In this document: in pieces, positions 56,776 to 64,000 of the stretch | Layout: each line of letters starts with the position of its first letter | Position numbering within the stretch: the stretch's first letter is position 1 | Assembly (NCBI GenBank): GCA_015059845.1 | Contig: SUZR01000007.1 | Span: 62,001-126,000 of the forward strand | Direction of reading: 5' to 3' | DNA length: 64,000 nucleotides | Source: Rikenellaceae bacterium | Lineage (GTDB): Bacteria > Bacteroidota > Bacteroidia > Bacteroidales > Rikenellaceae | Position numbers and translations under genes: made by a program | The notes under the pieces: model-generated | Seen by the model: only the letters and a program-made list of their open reading frames with translations | Databases searched by the model: none | What the model was told of the DNA's origin: nothing

Positions 56776-57273
56776 ATGAAGGACAGACACTCATTTAATC
56801 CCATCGACCTGCTGAAGCGCAGTGTCAAGAGTTGGCTTTTGCCTTACCCGTTCAAGATTGTGGGCTTTTTCCTGCTTTTGACGGTGCTGGTGGCTTTGGC
56901 TGCCGAGATTTTCTTTAATATCAATGTTGTGGCGGGCGATGTTATTATGGCCTACGAGGTACCCTCCTCGTTCCATCGTGCAATGATTGTGGCGCTCTAT
57001 TTGGCTATGTTTTTTATCTCTTGCTCGCGCGAGCGTAATGAGGACGAGATGACTGCCTCGCTCAGGGGCGAGACGCTCAAGGAGGTGTGCTATGTTGCTT
57101 TCTTTGTGTGGGTTGCGTATCGCGTTGTGATGGCGTGCGTAGCGCAGGATTTGCTCTATATCACTCACGATGAGCCGTTTGTAACGCCATTTATCATTTG
57201 GGTTTTGTATTACGCCCGTTTCGAGAGTAAGATGAAGGCTCTGCGCCGCCAAAGCCGTAAATTTACGTTGTAG
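56776..57273 (+). CDS. Four-helix membrane protein paired with an XRE regulator
   Basis: A 165-residue protein, MKDRHSFNP start. Hydrophobic segments fall at about residues 24-46, 68-86, 104-124 and 132-150; the C-terminus is basic (KMKALRRQSRKF). It resembles the small DUF2975-like membrane proteins commonly encoded before a YozG-type XRE regulator, but the family match is not certain. The next gene starts 6 nt after its stop. Possible role: membrane-linked sensing for the regulator, inferred from pairing alone. Confidence 0.75.
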   Translation: MKDRHSFNPIDLLKRSVKSWLLPYPFKIVGFFLLLTVLVALAAEIFFNINVVAGDVIMAYEVPSSFHRAMIVALYLAMFFISCSRERNEDEMTASLRGETLKEVCYVAFFVWVAYRVVMACVAQDLLYITHDEPFVTPFIIWVLYYARFESKMKALRRQSRKFTL

Positions 57274-57279
57274 TCGGGT

Positions 57280-57480
57280 ATGAATAACAAGATACGTGTA
57301 GCACGTGCTGAGGTGCGTATGACCCAGCAGCAGCTTGCCGAGGCCGTAGATGTGAGCCGTCAGACAATCAACGCCATCGAGAGTGGAAAGTTTGTCCCCT
57401 CGACCGTTTTGGCATTGAAGATAGCTCGCACATTCGGCAAGAGCGTAGAAGATATATTTTTCCTCGAAGATGAGGATTAA
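57280..57480 (+). CDS. Small XRE-family (HTH_3) transcriptional regulator
   Basis: 66 residues, essentially a single helix-turn-helix domain: RVARAEVRMTQQQLAEAV, DVSRQTINAIESGK and ALKIARTFGKSVEDIF. This is the YozG-like compact type that usually accompanies a multi-pass membrane protein. Likely autoregulates the pair from the promoter at 56688. Confidence 0.92.
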   Translation: MNNKIRVARAEVRMTQQQLAEAVDVSRQTINAIESGKFVPSTVLALKIARTFGKSVEDIFFLEDED

Positions 57481-57483
57481 TAA

Positions 57484-57511
57484 GAAAGGCGACCTGCGGG
57501 CCGCCTTTTTT
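57484..57511. terminator. Terminator between the XRE gene and queA
   Basis: AAAGGCG and CC pair with GG and CGCCTTT across one mismatch (57485-57507), followed by T. Nearly the same sequence as the terminator at 60636-60663. Confidence 0.85.
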
Positions 57512-57512
57512 T

Positions 57513-58724
57513 CTATTCTACTATCAGAAGAGATGAGTCGCCATACGACAGGAATCGGAAGTCGTTGTCCAGCGCGTAACGGTACATCCGTCGCCAATCG
57601 TCACCGATGTAGGCTGACACCAGTAGCAGTAGGGTAGATTTGGGCTGGTGGAAGTTGGTGACAATGCGGCTCACGATGCGGAAGCGGAAGCCGAGCGGCG
57701 TAATCATAATCTGCGTTGCGGCCTTAAGACGCTCCAGACCATTACGCTGCATATATCCAATCAAATCCTCCAGCACCTCACGCCCCGTATAGTCGGCAGG
57801 TATATCGTAGCTCTCCCACTGACCGATAATGCGCTCCGCATAGGGCTCTCCACCCTGACGAATACGCCATCCCAGCACGGGTAACGACTCCAGTGTTCTA
57901 ACCGAGGTGGTACCTACGGCCGTGATATCGCCGTGATGCGCAAGCAGATTCTCAAGTGTTGCCAGGCGCACCTCAAAATGCTCGGTGTGCATAGGATGCT
58001 CGGCGGCATTGTCGCTCTTGACGGGCAGGAACGTGCCTGCACCCACGTGGAGCGTAACCTCATCAAAGACAAAGCCATCGGCTCGCATCTGCGCAATCAT
58101 CTCATCGGTGAAGTGCAGACCCGCCGTCGGGGCAGCAACCGAGCCCTCGAACTTTGAGTACACGGTCTGATAGCGTGTGAGGTCTATCTCCTCGCTCTCG
58201 CGGTTGAGGTATGGCGGGATAGGTATGCGACCCAGATGCTCGAGCAGCTGCCCGAAGGTTAAATCCACATCCCACGTAAAGCGCACGATATGCTCGCGCT
58301 CGCCACGCTCCGCAATCTCGGCACGAAGGTGGCAGGGCGTACCCTCATAGTCGAAGTCGATACCGATTTGGCCCTCCTTCCACTTCTTGAGGTTACCCAC
58401 GATGCAGCTCCACTCACACTCACCCTTAACCGTAAAGGCGTGCTCATAGTCGGCAGGACGGTGAGGCTCAAGGCAGAACACCTCGATGCGTGCCCCCGAA
58501 GGCTTGTGCATAATCACGCGCGCACGGATAACCTTCGTGTTGTTGAAGACCAGCAATGAGCCCACGGGCAACTGCTCGGCCAGAGAGTGGAAATGGCTCT
58601 GCGAGATTTCTCCATTGCGGTATATGAGTAGCTTGGAGTCGCTGCGACGCTCCAGCGGAAATTTCGCTATGCGCTCGTCGGGCAGCGGATAGTCAAAATC
58701 GTTGATATCTATGTTTCGTTCCAT
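57513..58724 (-). CDS. queA: S-adenosylmethionine:tRNA ribosyltransferase-isomerase
   Basis: A 403-residue enzyme that adds the ribosyl part of SAM to preQ1 in tRNA to form epoxyqueuosine. Motifs are NDFDYPLPDERIAKFPLERR, LVFNNTKVIRAR, GSVAAPTAGLHFTDEM, LHVGAGTFLPVK and IVTNFHQPKSTLLLLVSA. The start at 58724 is preferred because the ATG at 58745 lies in the -7 element (58743-58750). No other queuosine genes are near. Confidence 0.96.
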   Translation of the reverse strand: MERNIDINDFDYPLPDERIAKFPLERRSDSKLLIYRNGEISQSHFHSLAEQLPVGSLLVFNNTKVIRARVIMHKPSGARIEVFCLEPHRPADYEHAFTVKGECEWSCIVGNLKKWKEGQIGIDFDYEGTPCHLRAEIAERGEREHIVRFTWDVDLTFGQLLEHLGRIPIPPYLNRESEEIDLTRYQTVYSKFEGSVAAPTAGLHFTDEMIAQMRADGFVFDEVTLHVGAGTFLPVKSDNAAEHPMHTEHFEVRLATLENLLAHHGDITAVGTTSVRTLESLPVLGWRIRQGGEPYAERIIGQWESYDIPADYTGREVLEDLIGYMQRNGLERLKAATQIMITPLGFRFRIVSRIVTNFHQPKSTLLLLVSAYIGDDWRRMYRYALDNDFRFLSYGDSSLLIVE

Positions 58725-58742
58725 ATCTTCTGAATTGAGCCA

Positions 58743-58750
58743 CAAAGTTA
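58743..58750 (-). promoter_or_regulatory. -7 promoter element for queA
   Basis: Reads TAACTTTG on the minus strand; decides the start at 58724. Confidence 0.6.
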
Positions 58751-58811
58751 CAAAATAACAACGGTTTCGAAAAAAGTATGGTATAAAAATACCTATATCC
58801 GAAATTTTTAT

Positions 58812-58819
58812 TAAATTTG
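58812..58819 (+). promoter_or_regulatory. -7 promoter element for the DUF4332 gene
   Basis: Reads TAAATTTG, 38 nt before the ATG at 58858. Confidence 0.5.
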
Positions 58820-58857
58820 AATCAGTAACTTAAGTTTAACTAAATAAATTGAGAAAG

Positions 58858-59265
58858 ATGGCATACAAAATTATCGACATCGAGGGTATAGGCGAGGCTT
58901 ATGCCGCAAAGTTGGAGGCTGCAGGCGTTAAGACTCCTGAGGATTTGCTCGCTGCTTGTGCATCGGCTAAGGGCCGTAAGGAGATGGCGGAGAAGACTGA
59001 GATTAGCGAGAAGTTGATTCTTCGTTGGACCAACCACGCTGATTTGTTCCGTATCAAGGGCGTAGGTCCTCAGTTCGCTGAGTTGTTGGAGGCTGCTGGT
59101 GTTGACACTGTTAAGGAGTTCCGTCACCGCGTAGCTGCTAACCTTCAGGCTAAGATGGAGGAGGTTAATGCAGAGAAGAACCTTGTTAACCGCGTGCCAA
59201 GTGAGTCAGAGCTGCAGAAGATGATTGACCAGGCTAAGGATATGGAGGTTACAATGACATACTAA
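58858..59265 (+). CDS. DUF4332-type helix-hairpin-helix protein
   Basis: A 135-residue protein with two tandem helix-hairpin-helix-like units: IEGIGEAYAAKLEAAGVKTP (about 6-25) and IKGVGPQFAELLEAAGVDTV (about 66-85), each a G-x-G-x(4)-L pattern. It lacks a signal peptide. DUF4332 proteins are of unknown function; the fold suggests non-specific DNA or protein contacts. Codon use is biased as in highly expressed genes. Followed by the nested inverted repeat and a terminator. Confidence 0.85.
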   Translation: MAYKIIDIEGIGEAYAAKLEAAGVKTPEDLLAACASAKGRKEMAEKTEISEKLILRWTNHADLFRIKGVGPQFAELLEAAGVDTVKEFRHRVAANLQAKMEEVNAEKNLVNRVPSESELQKMIDQAKDMEVTMTY

Positions 59266-59266
59266 C

Positions 59267-59339
59267 CAAAAGTCGCCTAACAAGACTCTTTTATGCCGCC
59301 CTTGTGGTGGAGTAAATAGAGCTTGTTACTCAACTTTTG
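59267..59339. repeat. Nested inverted repeat of the TAACAAG family, medium-loop copy
   Basis: Outer arms CAAAAGT (59267-59273) and ACTTTTG (59333-59339); 4-nt spacers; inner arms TAACAAG (59278-59284) and CTTGTTA (59322-59328); 37-nt loop. Starts 2 nt after a stop codon. Confidence 0.75.
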
Positions 59340-59356
59340 TGAGATATGAAAGAGTA

Positions 59357-59386
59357 GGGCGCTGACCAATGGGTTAGCCCCTTTTT
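59357..59386 (+). terminator. Terminator after the DUF4332 gene
   Basis: GCTGACC pairs with GGTTAGC (around 59361-59378, one G-U), flanked by GGG/CCC, then six T. Confidence 0.8.
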
Positions 59387-59480
59387 TCGTTTTCGTAGGC
59401 TTGTAGCTTGCCTCCGCGAGCCAATATATTCACTAAATGAAAAATATTTATATGTAAGGGCGTTTCTTAGGGGTAAAAAT

Positions 59481-59511
59481 TTTCGATAAAATCAATTATT
59501 TTGTATATTTG
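59481..59511 (+). promoter_or_regulatory. Promoter of fba
   Basis: TTTC (59481-59484) and TATATTTG (59504-59511) with 19 nt between; leader about 70 nt. Confidence 0.65.
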
Positions 59512-59589
59512 CAACGCTATGTGGGCTTATGCCAACGGCACGATGAATGAAAAACAAAAGATTCACTAATTCATAATAAAAACAAAACT

Positions 59590-60585
59590 ATGATTTCTTA
59601 CAAAGATCTTGGTCTTGTGAACACTCGTGAGATGTTCAAGAAGGCTATCGAGGGTGGTTACGCTATCCCCGCATTCAACTTCAACAACATGGAGCAGATG
59701 CAGGCTATCATCTCAGCTTGCGTTGAGTGCTCTTCACCCGTTATCCTCCAGGTATCTTCTGGTGCTCGTAAGTATGCTAACCAGACTCTGTTGCGTTATA
59801 TGGCTCAGGGTGCTGTTGAGTATGCTAAGGAGTTGGGTAAGAATATTCCTATCGTTCTTCACCTCGACCACGGTAACTCATTTGAGTTGTGCAAGAGCTG
59901 TATCGATATGGGCTTCTCTTCAGTAATGATCGACGGTTCACACCTTCCCTATGATGAGAACGTAGCTCTCACAAAGCAGGTTGTTGACTACGCACACCAG
60001 TTCGACGTAACTGTTGAGGGTGAGCTTGGTGTATTGGCAGGCGTTGAGGATGAGGTTTCTTCAGAGGTTGCTCACTACACTCGTCCTGAGGAGGTTATCG
60101 ACTTCGTTTCTAAGACAGGTGTTGACTCATTGGCTATCTCAATCGGTACTTCACACGGTGCTAACAAGTTCAAGCCCGAGCAGTGTACTCGCAACGCGGA
60201 TGGTATCCTTGTACCTCCCCCCTTGCGTTTCGACATCTTGGCTGAGATCGAGAAGCAGATCCCCGGTTTCCCCATCGTATTGCACGGTTCATCATCAGTT
60301 CCTCAGGAGTACGTGAAGATTATCAACACTCACGGTGGTGCTTTGAAGGATGCAGTAGGTATTCCCGAGGAGGAGTTGCGTAAGGCTGCTAAGTCTGCAG
60401 TTTGCAAGATTAACATCGACTCTGACGGCCGTCTTGCTATGACCGCTATGGTTCGCAAGGTATTCGTTGACAATCCTGCTGAGTTCGACCCCCGTAAGTA
60501 CTTGGGTCCCGCACGTGACGAGTTGAAGAAGCTCTATATGCACAAGTGCGAGAACGTTCTGGGTTCAGCTGGTACAGTTGAGTAA
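59590..60585 (+). CDS. fba: Class II fructose-bisphosphate aldolase
   Basis: A 331-residue zinc aldolase cleaving fructose-1,6-bisphosphate to dihydroxyacetone phosphate and glyceraldehyde-3-phosphate. Motifs are PAFNFNNMEQMQAI, VLHLDHGNSFELC (zinc His and catalytic Asp), SVMIDGSHLPYDEN, GELGVLAG and LHGSSSVPQEYV. Very strong codon bias, as for glycolytic genes. Single gene ended by an inverted repeat and terminator. Confidence 0.96.
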   Translation: MISYKDLGLVNTREMFKKAIEGGYAIPAFNFNNMEQMQAIISACVECSSPVILQVSSGARKYANQTLLRYMAQGAVEYAKELGKNIPIVLHLDHGNSFELCKSCIDMGFSSVMIDGSHLPYDENVALTKQVVDYAHQFDVTVEGELGVLAGVEDEVSSEVAHYTRPEEVIDFVSKTGVDSLAISIGTSHGANKFKPEQCTRNADGILVPPPLRFDILAEIEKQIPGFPIVLHGSSSVPQEYVKIINTHGGALKDAVGIPEEELRKAAKSAVCKINIDSDGRLAMTAMVRKVFVDNPAEFDPRKYLGPARDELKKLYMHKCENVLGSAGTVE

Positions 60586-60588
60586 TCG

Positions 60589-60627
60589 TTGAAATTCTCT
60601 AACAAGGCTCTTGTTATAAAATTTCAA
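60589..60627. repeat. Nested inverted repeat of the TAACAAG family, minimal copy
   Basis: Outer arms TTGAAAT (60589-60595) and ATTTCAA (60621-60627); 4-nt spacers that partly pair; inner arms TAACAAG (60600-60606) and CTTGTTA (60610-60616) with a 3-nt loop. A nearly perfect hairpin starting 3 nt after the fba stop. Confidence 0.78.
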
Positions 60628-60635
60628 TAAAATAA

Positions 60636-60663
60636 GAAAGGCGACCTTCGGGCCGCCTTTCTT
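60636..60663. terminator. Terminator after fba
   Basis: GAAAGGCGACC (60636-60646) pairs with GGCCGCCTTTC (60651-60661), TTCG loop, one mismatch. Between convergent genes. Confidence 0.85.
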
Positions 60664-60680
60664 GTGTCTGCATATACCTT

Positions 60681-61289
60681 TTATATATATAACAACGCAA
60701 TTATACTAACGATAAATCCTCCGACGTAGGCCGTAAGGAGCTGCAGGCTGCGGTGGCGACCCAGATATAGTCGCGCGGTAGCAAGCAGACCCGAGGCCAA
60801 CAACGTTCCCAGCAAAACCCAGAAGAGAGCCATCTCACCCGCAATATTGAGCATCGTGAAGAATGCCGTTACGGCTCCCATAGCCGTTAGGTGAGTGCTG
60901 ATGCGGCGTGTGAAGCAGAGCATAACAAGGCAATAGATGTTGCACATAACGCCCGCCACGGCTATCTTACGGAAGATTATCAGCGAGGGGGCTTTCATCA
61001 TCGTAAAAGCGTATAGTGCATAGCATATTATGCCAACAACCATCATAATGGCAGGATGATAACGCCTGGGCAGCTCGCGGCCGCGTAGTCGGTGCAGACG
61101 CTTCAGCAGAGCCATCGTGAGAATAGGCAGTATGGCCGAATAAAGCGTCACGACCCACAGCAGATAGAGCTGGAATCGCAGAGGGTAGTAGTGATACACC
61201 GTGCCCGTAACCATCAGCAGCGCAATAGCATAGATGGGTACAAAGCAAGGGTGGAGTATTGTCGATATTATCTTTGCAAATCGTTTCAT
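60681..61289 (-). CDS. Multi-pass membrane protein, possibly PAP2-like remnant
   Basis: A 202-residue hydrophobic protein with about six transmembrane segments. The N-terminus ISTILHPCFVPIYAIALL and LPRRYHPAIMM recur in a Bacteroidota membrane family sometimes grouped near PAP2 phosphatases, but the PAP2 catalytic signature (KxxxxxxRP / PSGH / SRxxxxxH) is not visible, so no enzymatic role is claimed. It starts 30 nt after the rpoN stop and is probably co-transcribed with it. Confidence 0.7.
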   Translation of the reverse strand: MKRFAKIISTILHPCFVPIYAIALLMVTGTVYHYYPLRFQLYLLWVVTLYSAILPILTMALLKRLHRLRGRELPRRYHPAIMMVVGIICYALYAFTMMKAPSLIIFRKIAVAGVMCNIYCLVMLCFTRRISTHLTAMGAVTAFFTMLNIAGEMALFWVLLGTLLASGLLATARLYLGRHRSLQLLTAYVGGFIVSIIALLYI

Positions 61290-61319
61290 CGGTGTAAATC
61301 TAATCCTTGCACCTGCCGA

Positions 61320-62735
61320 TTATATCTGCTTGCGCAGGCGTGCAACGGGTATGTCAAGCATCTCGCGGTACTTGGCAACCGTGCGGCGTGCTATGCAGTA
61401 ACCCTTGGCGTTGAGGATGTTCATCAACGTCTCGTCGGTCAGCGGGTGGCGTTTATCCTCCTCGTCGATGCAGGTTTGCAGGATATTTTTAATCTCGTAG
61501 CTCGATACAATCTCTCCGCTCTCGGTCTGCATAGCCTCCGAAAAGAGCGACTTGAGCAGAATAATGCCGAAGTGCGTCTGCGCGTACTTGCTGTTCACCA
61601 CGCGCGAGATAGTTGAGACGTCCAACCCCGTACGGTCGGCTATATCCTTGAGAATCATCGGGCGGAGCTTGCTCTTATCGCCATCCTTGAAGTACTCCTG
61701 CTGGAAGTTGAGAATCTCCTGCATCGTGCGCATCAGCGTGTCGTGACGCTGCTTGATGGCCGAGATAAACCATTTGGCCGAGTCAATCTTGCTCTTGACA
61801 AACTGCACAGCCTCGCGGTTCTTCTCAGGCACAGAGCCATCCGCAGTGACCATATCGCGTATCATATCCACGTAGCGTCGGTTAATCTTTATCTCGGGGA
61901 TATTATACGAGTTGAGCGACAGCTCAAACTGCCCATCGTGATAATCTATGCGGAAATCGGGAATGATATATGGCGAGGCGTCCAGCCCATCGTCCGAGTA
62001 GAGATTACCGGGCTTGGGCGAGAGGCGTTTAATCTCGTCAATAGCATCGCGGAACTCATCCTCACTTACGCCCAGGCGTGTGATAAGTTTCTCGTAATGC
62101 TTCTTCACAAACTCCTCGAAGTATGAGGAAAGTATCTTGTGAGCCAGACGCTTAGCGGGTGAGTCCGAACGGCGCTGATTCATCTGCAGCAGCAGGCACT
62201 CCTGAAGATTACGTGCGCCGATACCTGCCGGCTCCAACTGGTGTATTATTGTTAGCAGACGCTCCAGCTCCTCGATTGAGGTCTCTATGCCCAGCGAGAA
62301 GGCTATGTCATCCGACACCGACTCCATATCGCGTCTAAGGTAACCATCCTCGTCAATGCTGCCGACAAGAAACTCGGCGATGGCCATCTCGCGTTCTGAG
62401 AGGTTGCGGAACGATAGTTGCTCGGTCAGGTACTCCTGCATCGAGCGCCCCTCGGTGATATTCACGGGGCGTTGTTTATCATCCTTCGAGAAGTTATTTA
62501 TGCGGCTCTTATAGCTTGGTGTGTCATCCTCGCGGATATACTCATCTACCGATATTGTCTGCTCGCCCTCCTCATCCTGACGCTCCTCCTCTTCGAGTAC
62601 GATATTCTCCTCTATCTCCTGCTTTACACGCTGTTCGAGTTGCATCGTCGGCAGCTCCAACAACTTAATCATCTGGATTTGCTGCGGAGAGAGTGTCTGT
62701 TGCAGTTTTTGAATCTGACGTTGTGAAATAGCCAT
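61320..62735 (-). CDS. rpoN: RNA polymerase sigma-54 factor
   Basis: A 471-residue sigma-54. Region I is Gln/Leu-rich (QRQIQKLQQTLSPQQIQMIK), followed by an acidic region II (EEEERQDEEGEQ), the core-binding domain and the C-terminal RpoN box (ARRTVAKYREML). It directs transcription from -24/-12 promoters with enhancer-binding activators, none of which is in the window. Full length. Confidence 0.96.
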   Translation of the reverse strand: MAISQRQIQKLQQTLSPQQIQMIKLLELPTMQLEQRVKQEIEENIVLEEEERQDEEGEQTISVDEYIREDDTPSYKSRINNFSKDDKQRPVNITEGRSMQEYLTEQLSFRNLSEREMAIAEFLVGSIDEDGYLRRDMESVSDDIAFSLGIETSIEELERLLTIIHQLEPAGIGARNLQECLLLQMNQRRSDSPAKRLAHKILSSYFEEFVKKHYEKLITRLGVSEDEFRDAIDEIKRLSPKPGNLYSDDGLDASPYIIPDFRIDYHDGQFELSLNSYNIPEIKINRRYVDMIRDMVTADGSVPEKNREAVQFVKSKIDSAKWFISAIKQRHDTLMRTMQEILNFQQEYFKDGDKSKLRPMILKDIADRTGLDVSTISRVVNSKYAQTHFGIILLKSLFSEAMQTESGEIVSSYEIKNILQTCIDEEDKRHPLTDETLMNILNAKGYCIARRTVAKYREMLDIPVARLRKQI

Positions 62736-62862
62736 CTTTTCTAAATTTATTTAGGCCTCCAGCGGGTGTTGGTATTGCTGCCGTTGTTTAGCGCTTATAC
62801 CCCTCCCTCGTGGATGCCGGTTCCACCTCGACAGGTTCCTCCATTTGCCTCTATGTGGGCAA

Positions 62863-63624
62863 TTATAAGTTCTTCTTAACGACCTTGACAATGGCCTGCG
62901 CCCAGTAGCGAGCTAGCTTTCTTGCTCCAGCCTCGTTGGGGTGGAGGTAGAACGTACCGGCCTTGCCATCCTCGGCAAACATATATTTGCGGTGCTTGGC
63001 ACCGAAGTAGTCGAATGCATCGCGGTCACCGAGATATACATCCTCGTTCTCGTTTGCAATCTCAATAAGCACATCCGTGTAGGCTACCATACGTTTCTGT
63101 CCCGCCACGAGATACTGCGCTGCATTGTGCGTATTGGGGCTGTACCAAATCGGGCGCTGCAAGATGAAGATGGCATTGGGGCATAACTCGCGTATGCGGC
63201 CAATCATTGTCATCAGGTTCTTCTTGTAATCCTCGTTCGATACGGGCGAGCCATTGGGGCCAAAGTTGGCCGAGTCGTTTGTTCCGAGCATAATCGAGAA
63301 GAGGATAGGCGCATAACTTAGCGCCTTAATCTCCTCGATAGCCTTCTCTACACGTACGAAGTCACGTTTCTGCTCTGGCAGGAAGTCCACGGTAGTAGCT
63401 CCCGAACGACCACAGTTACGGTAGTGCACATCCATCGAGAGCATATTGCCGACAAGATTTGCGGCAACAACCGGTGGTGCGGTCTTTTTCTTGTTGGCGT
63501 GCAGAGCACCCTCGGTGATGCTGTTGCCAATGAAGATGAGGTTGCAGGTGCGGGCCTTGCGTGGCTGTGCGCTGGCGCCCAACACGAGGCATACCATTGC
63601 CAAAACGGATAATAGTTTCTTCAT
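62863..63624 (-). CDS. Exported SGNH/GDSL-type hydrolase
   Basis: A 253-residue protein with signal peptide (MKKLLSVLAMVCLVLGASAQ). SGNH blocks: FIGNSITEG (Ser), RNCGRSGATT (Gly), MLGTNDSANFGPNG (Asn) and YLHPNEAGARKLA (Asp/His region). Such enzymes deacetylate carbohydrates or cleave esters; the substrate is unknown. It starts 29 nt after the asnS stop, so the two may be co-transcribed. Confidence 0.92.
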   Translation of the reverse strand: MKKLLSVLAMVCLVLGASAQPRKARTCNLIFIGNSITEGALHANKKKTAPPVVAANLVGNMLSMDVHYRNCGRSGATTVDFLPEQKRDFVRVEKAIEEIKALSYAPILFSIMLGTNDSANFGPNGSPVSNEDYKKNLMTMIGRIRELCPNAIFILQRPIWYSPNTHNAAQYLVAGQKRMVAYTDVLIEIANENEDVYLGDRDAFDYFGAKHRKYMFAEDGKAGTFYLHPNEAGARKLARYWAQAIVKVVKKNL

Positions 63625-63653
63625 ACGTAAGGGATTTATGAAGTTGTTAAATA

Positions 63654-64000
63654 TTAGAACTCAGCGTTATTCGGAGTACGGGGGAACGGAATCACATCGC
63701 GGATGTTACCCATACCTGTTACGAACAACAGCAATCGCTCGAAGCCCAAGCCGAAGCCTGAGTGGGGTGCTGAACCCCAGCGACGAGTGTCAAGATACCA
63801 CCAGATATCCTGCTCGTTCATTCCGAGCTCTGCAACTCTTGCAGAAAGTTTGCCGTAGTCGGCCTCACGCTCCGAACCACCGATAATCTCGCCGATTTTG
63901 GGGAACAATACGTCCATAGCGCGTACCGTGCGGCCATCCTCGTTCTGCTTCATATAGAATGCCTTAATCTCCTTGGGGTAGTTGATAAGGATTACGGGAC
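63654..64000 (-). CDS. asnS: Asparaginyl-tRNA synthetase, C-terminal part (5' end outside window)
   Basis: About 115 codons of the C-terminal end; the frame stays open to the window edge. Class II synthetase motif 3 is [19 protein letters not shown], followed by [13 protein letters not shown] at the end, and [19 protein letters not shown] upstream. These match AsnRS (over AspRS by the end sequence and the [11 protein letters not shown] segment). It charges tRNA-Asn. Confidence 0.95.
   Translation of the reverse strand, partial: PVILINYPKEIKAFYMKQNEDGRTVRAMDVLFPKIGEIIGGSEREADYGKLSARVAELGMNEQDIWWYLDTRRWGSAPHSGFGLGFERLLLFVTGMGNIRDVIPFPRTPNNAEF

Larger units (their letters stand above)
59266..59589 (+). 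other. Intergenic region DUF4332 gene / fba (324 nt)
   Basis: It contains the TAACAAG inverted repeat (59267-59339), a terminator (59357-59386), an AT-rich stretch with no visible feature (59390-59480), the fba promoter (59481-59511) and a leader of about 70 nt. Confidence 0.7.

Noticed and set aside
62736..62862. Possible regulatory RNA between the SGNH gene and rpoN
   Set aside because: Only a weak hairpin (GTGGA/TCCAC) and a GGAACC direct repeat were seen; not enough to call a feature.

Overview
The window looks like a chromosomal segment of a Bacteroidota genome. I infer order Bacteroidales, perhaps a Rikenellaceae/Alistipes-like lineage; the lineage is a weak guess. Upstream of many genes there is the Bacteroidota sigma-A -7 element TAnnTTTG. 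In four cases (rpsO, dxs, a membrane protein at 56776, the nuclease at 50203) it lies exactly 20 nt from a TTTG -33 box. Start codons lack obvious Shine-Dalgarno sequences. The gene content also fits: a fused glycogen synthase-phosphorylase, DUF3078, an RsgA/TrmH cluster and an alpha-oxoamine synthase. No tRNA, rRNA, CRISPR array, prophage or transposase was seen, so this is mostly core and metabolic chromosome.

Layout. 0-12 kb: the end of a WbqC-family gene, a secreted GH2 protein without the usual catalytic Asn-Glu, then a codirectional block cvpA-rsgA-trmH-class III aminotransferase-small coiled-coil membrane protein; nfo on the minus strand; a DUF3078 outer-membrane protein; an S41 protease, a small membrane protein and a metallophosphoesterase. 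12-18 kb: deoC, an OmpA/TPR lipoprotein, pnp and rpsO, all minus. 18-25 kb: apbE, a lipid kinase and an AraC regulator (+), then a CotH-type lipoprotein and pckA (-). 25-35 kb: a HemW-like radical SAM gene and an alpha-glucan storage cluster (synthase-phosphorylase fusion, debranching enzyme, GT4 glycosyltransferase, GH57). 35-47 kb: a phosphoesterase, GDPD, frr, a TlpA-like thioredoxin, pyrH, an alpha-oxoamine synthase, an HD protein, a lipocalin, dxs with an unknown secreted protein, a radical SAM gene, AraC and a second GDPD. 47-64 kb: a ROK protein, a YeiH transporter, an exonuclease-phosphatase protein with LacZ, prfC, FKBP, a membrane protein with an XRE regulator, queA, a DUF4332 protein, a class II aldolase, a membrane protein, rpoN, an SGNH hydrolase and the end of asnS.

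Central carbon metabolism dominates: alpha-glucan synthesis and breakdown, fructose-bisphosphate aldolase, PEP carboxykinase, a ROK sugar kinase and beta-galactosidase. RNA and translation functions form a second theme (rsgA, trmH, pnp, rpsO, frr, prfC, queA, asnS).

The least explained signals are non-coding. (1) A roughly 105-120 bp repeat occurs at 4734-4853 (+) and 39075-39178 (-). It has a G-rich core and hairpins, two of which differ between copies by compensating base pairs. Both copies sit 47-66 nt upstream of a start codon and point toward it. (2) A nested inverted repeat has a constant inner stem TAACAAG/CTTGTTA and outer arms that differ between copies but pair within each copy. It occurs three times, each between a stop codon and a terminator (6529-6651, 59267-59339, 60589-60627). 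I did not recognise either family.
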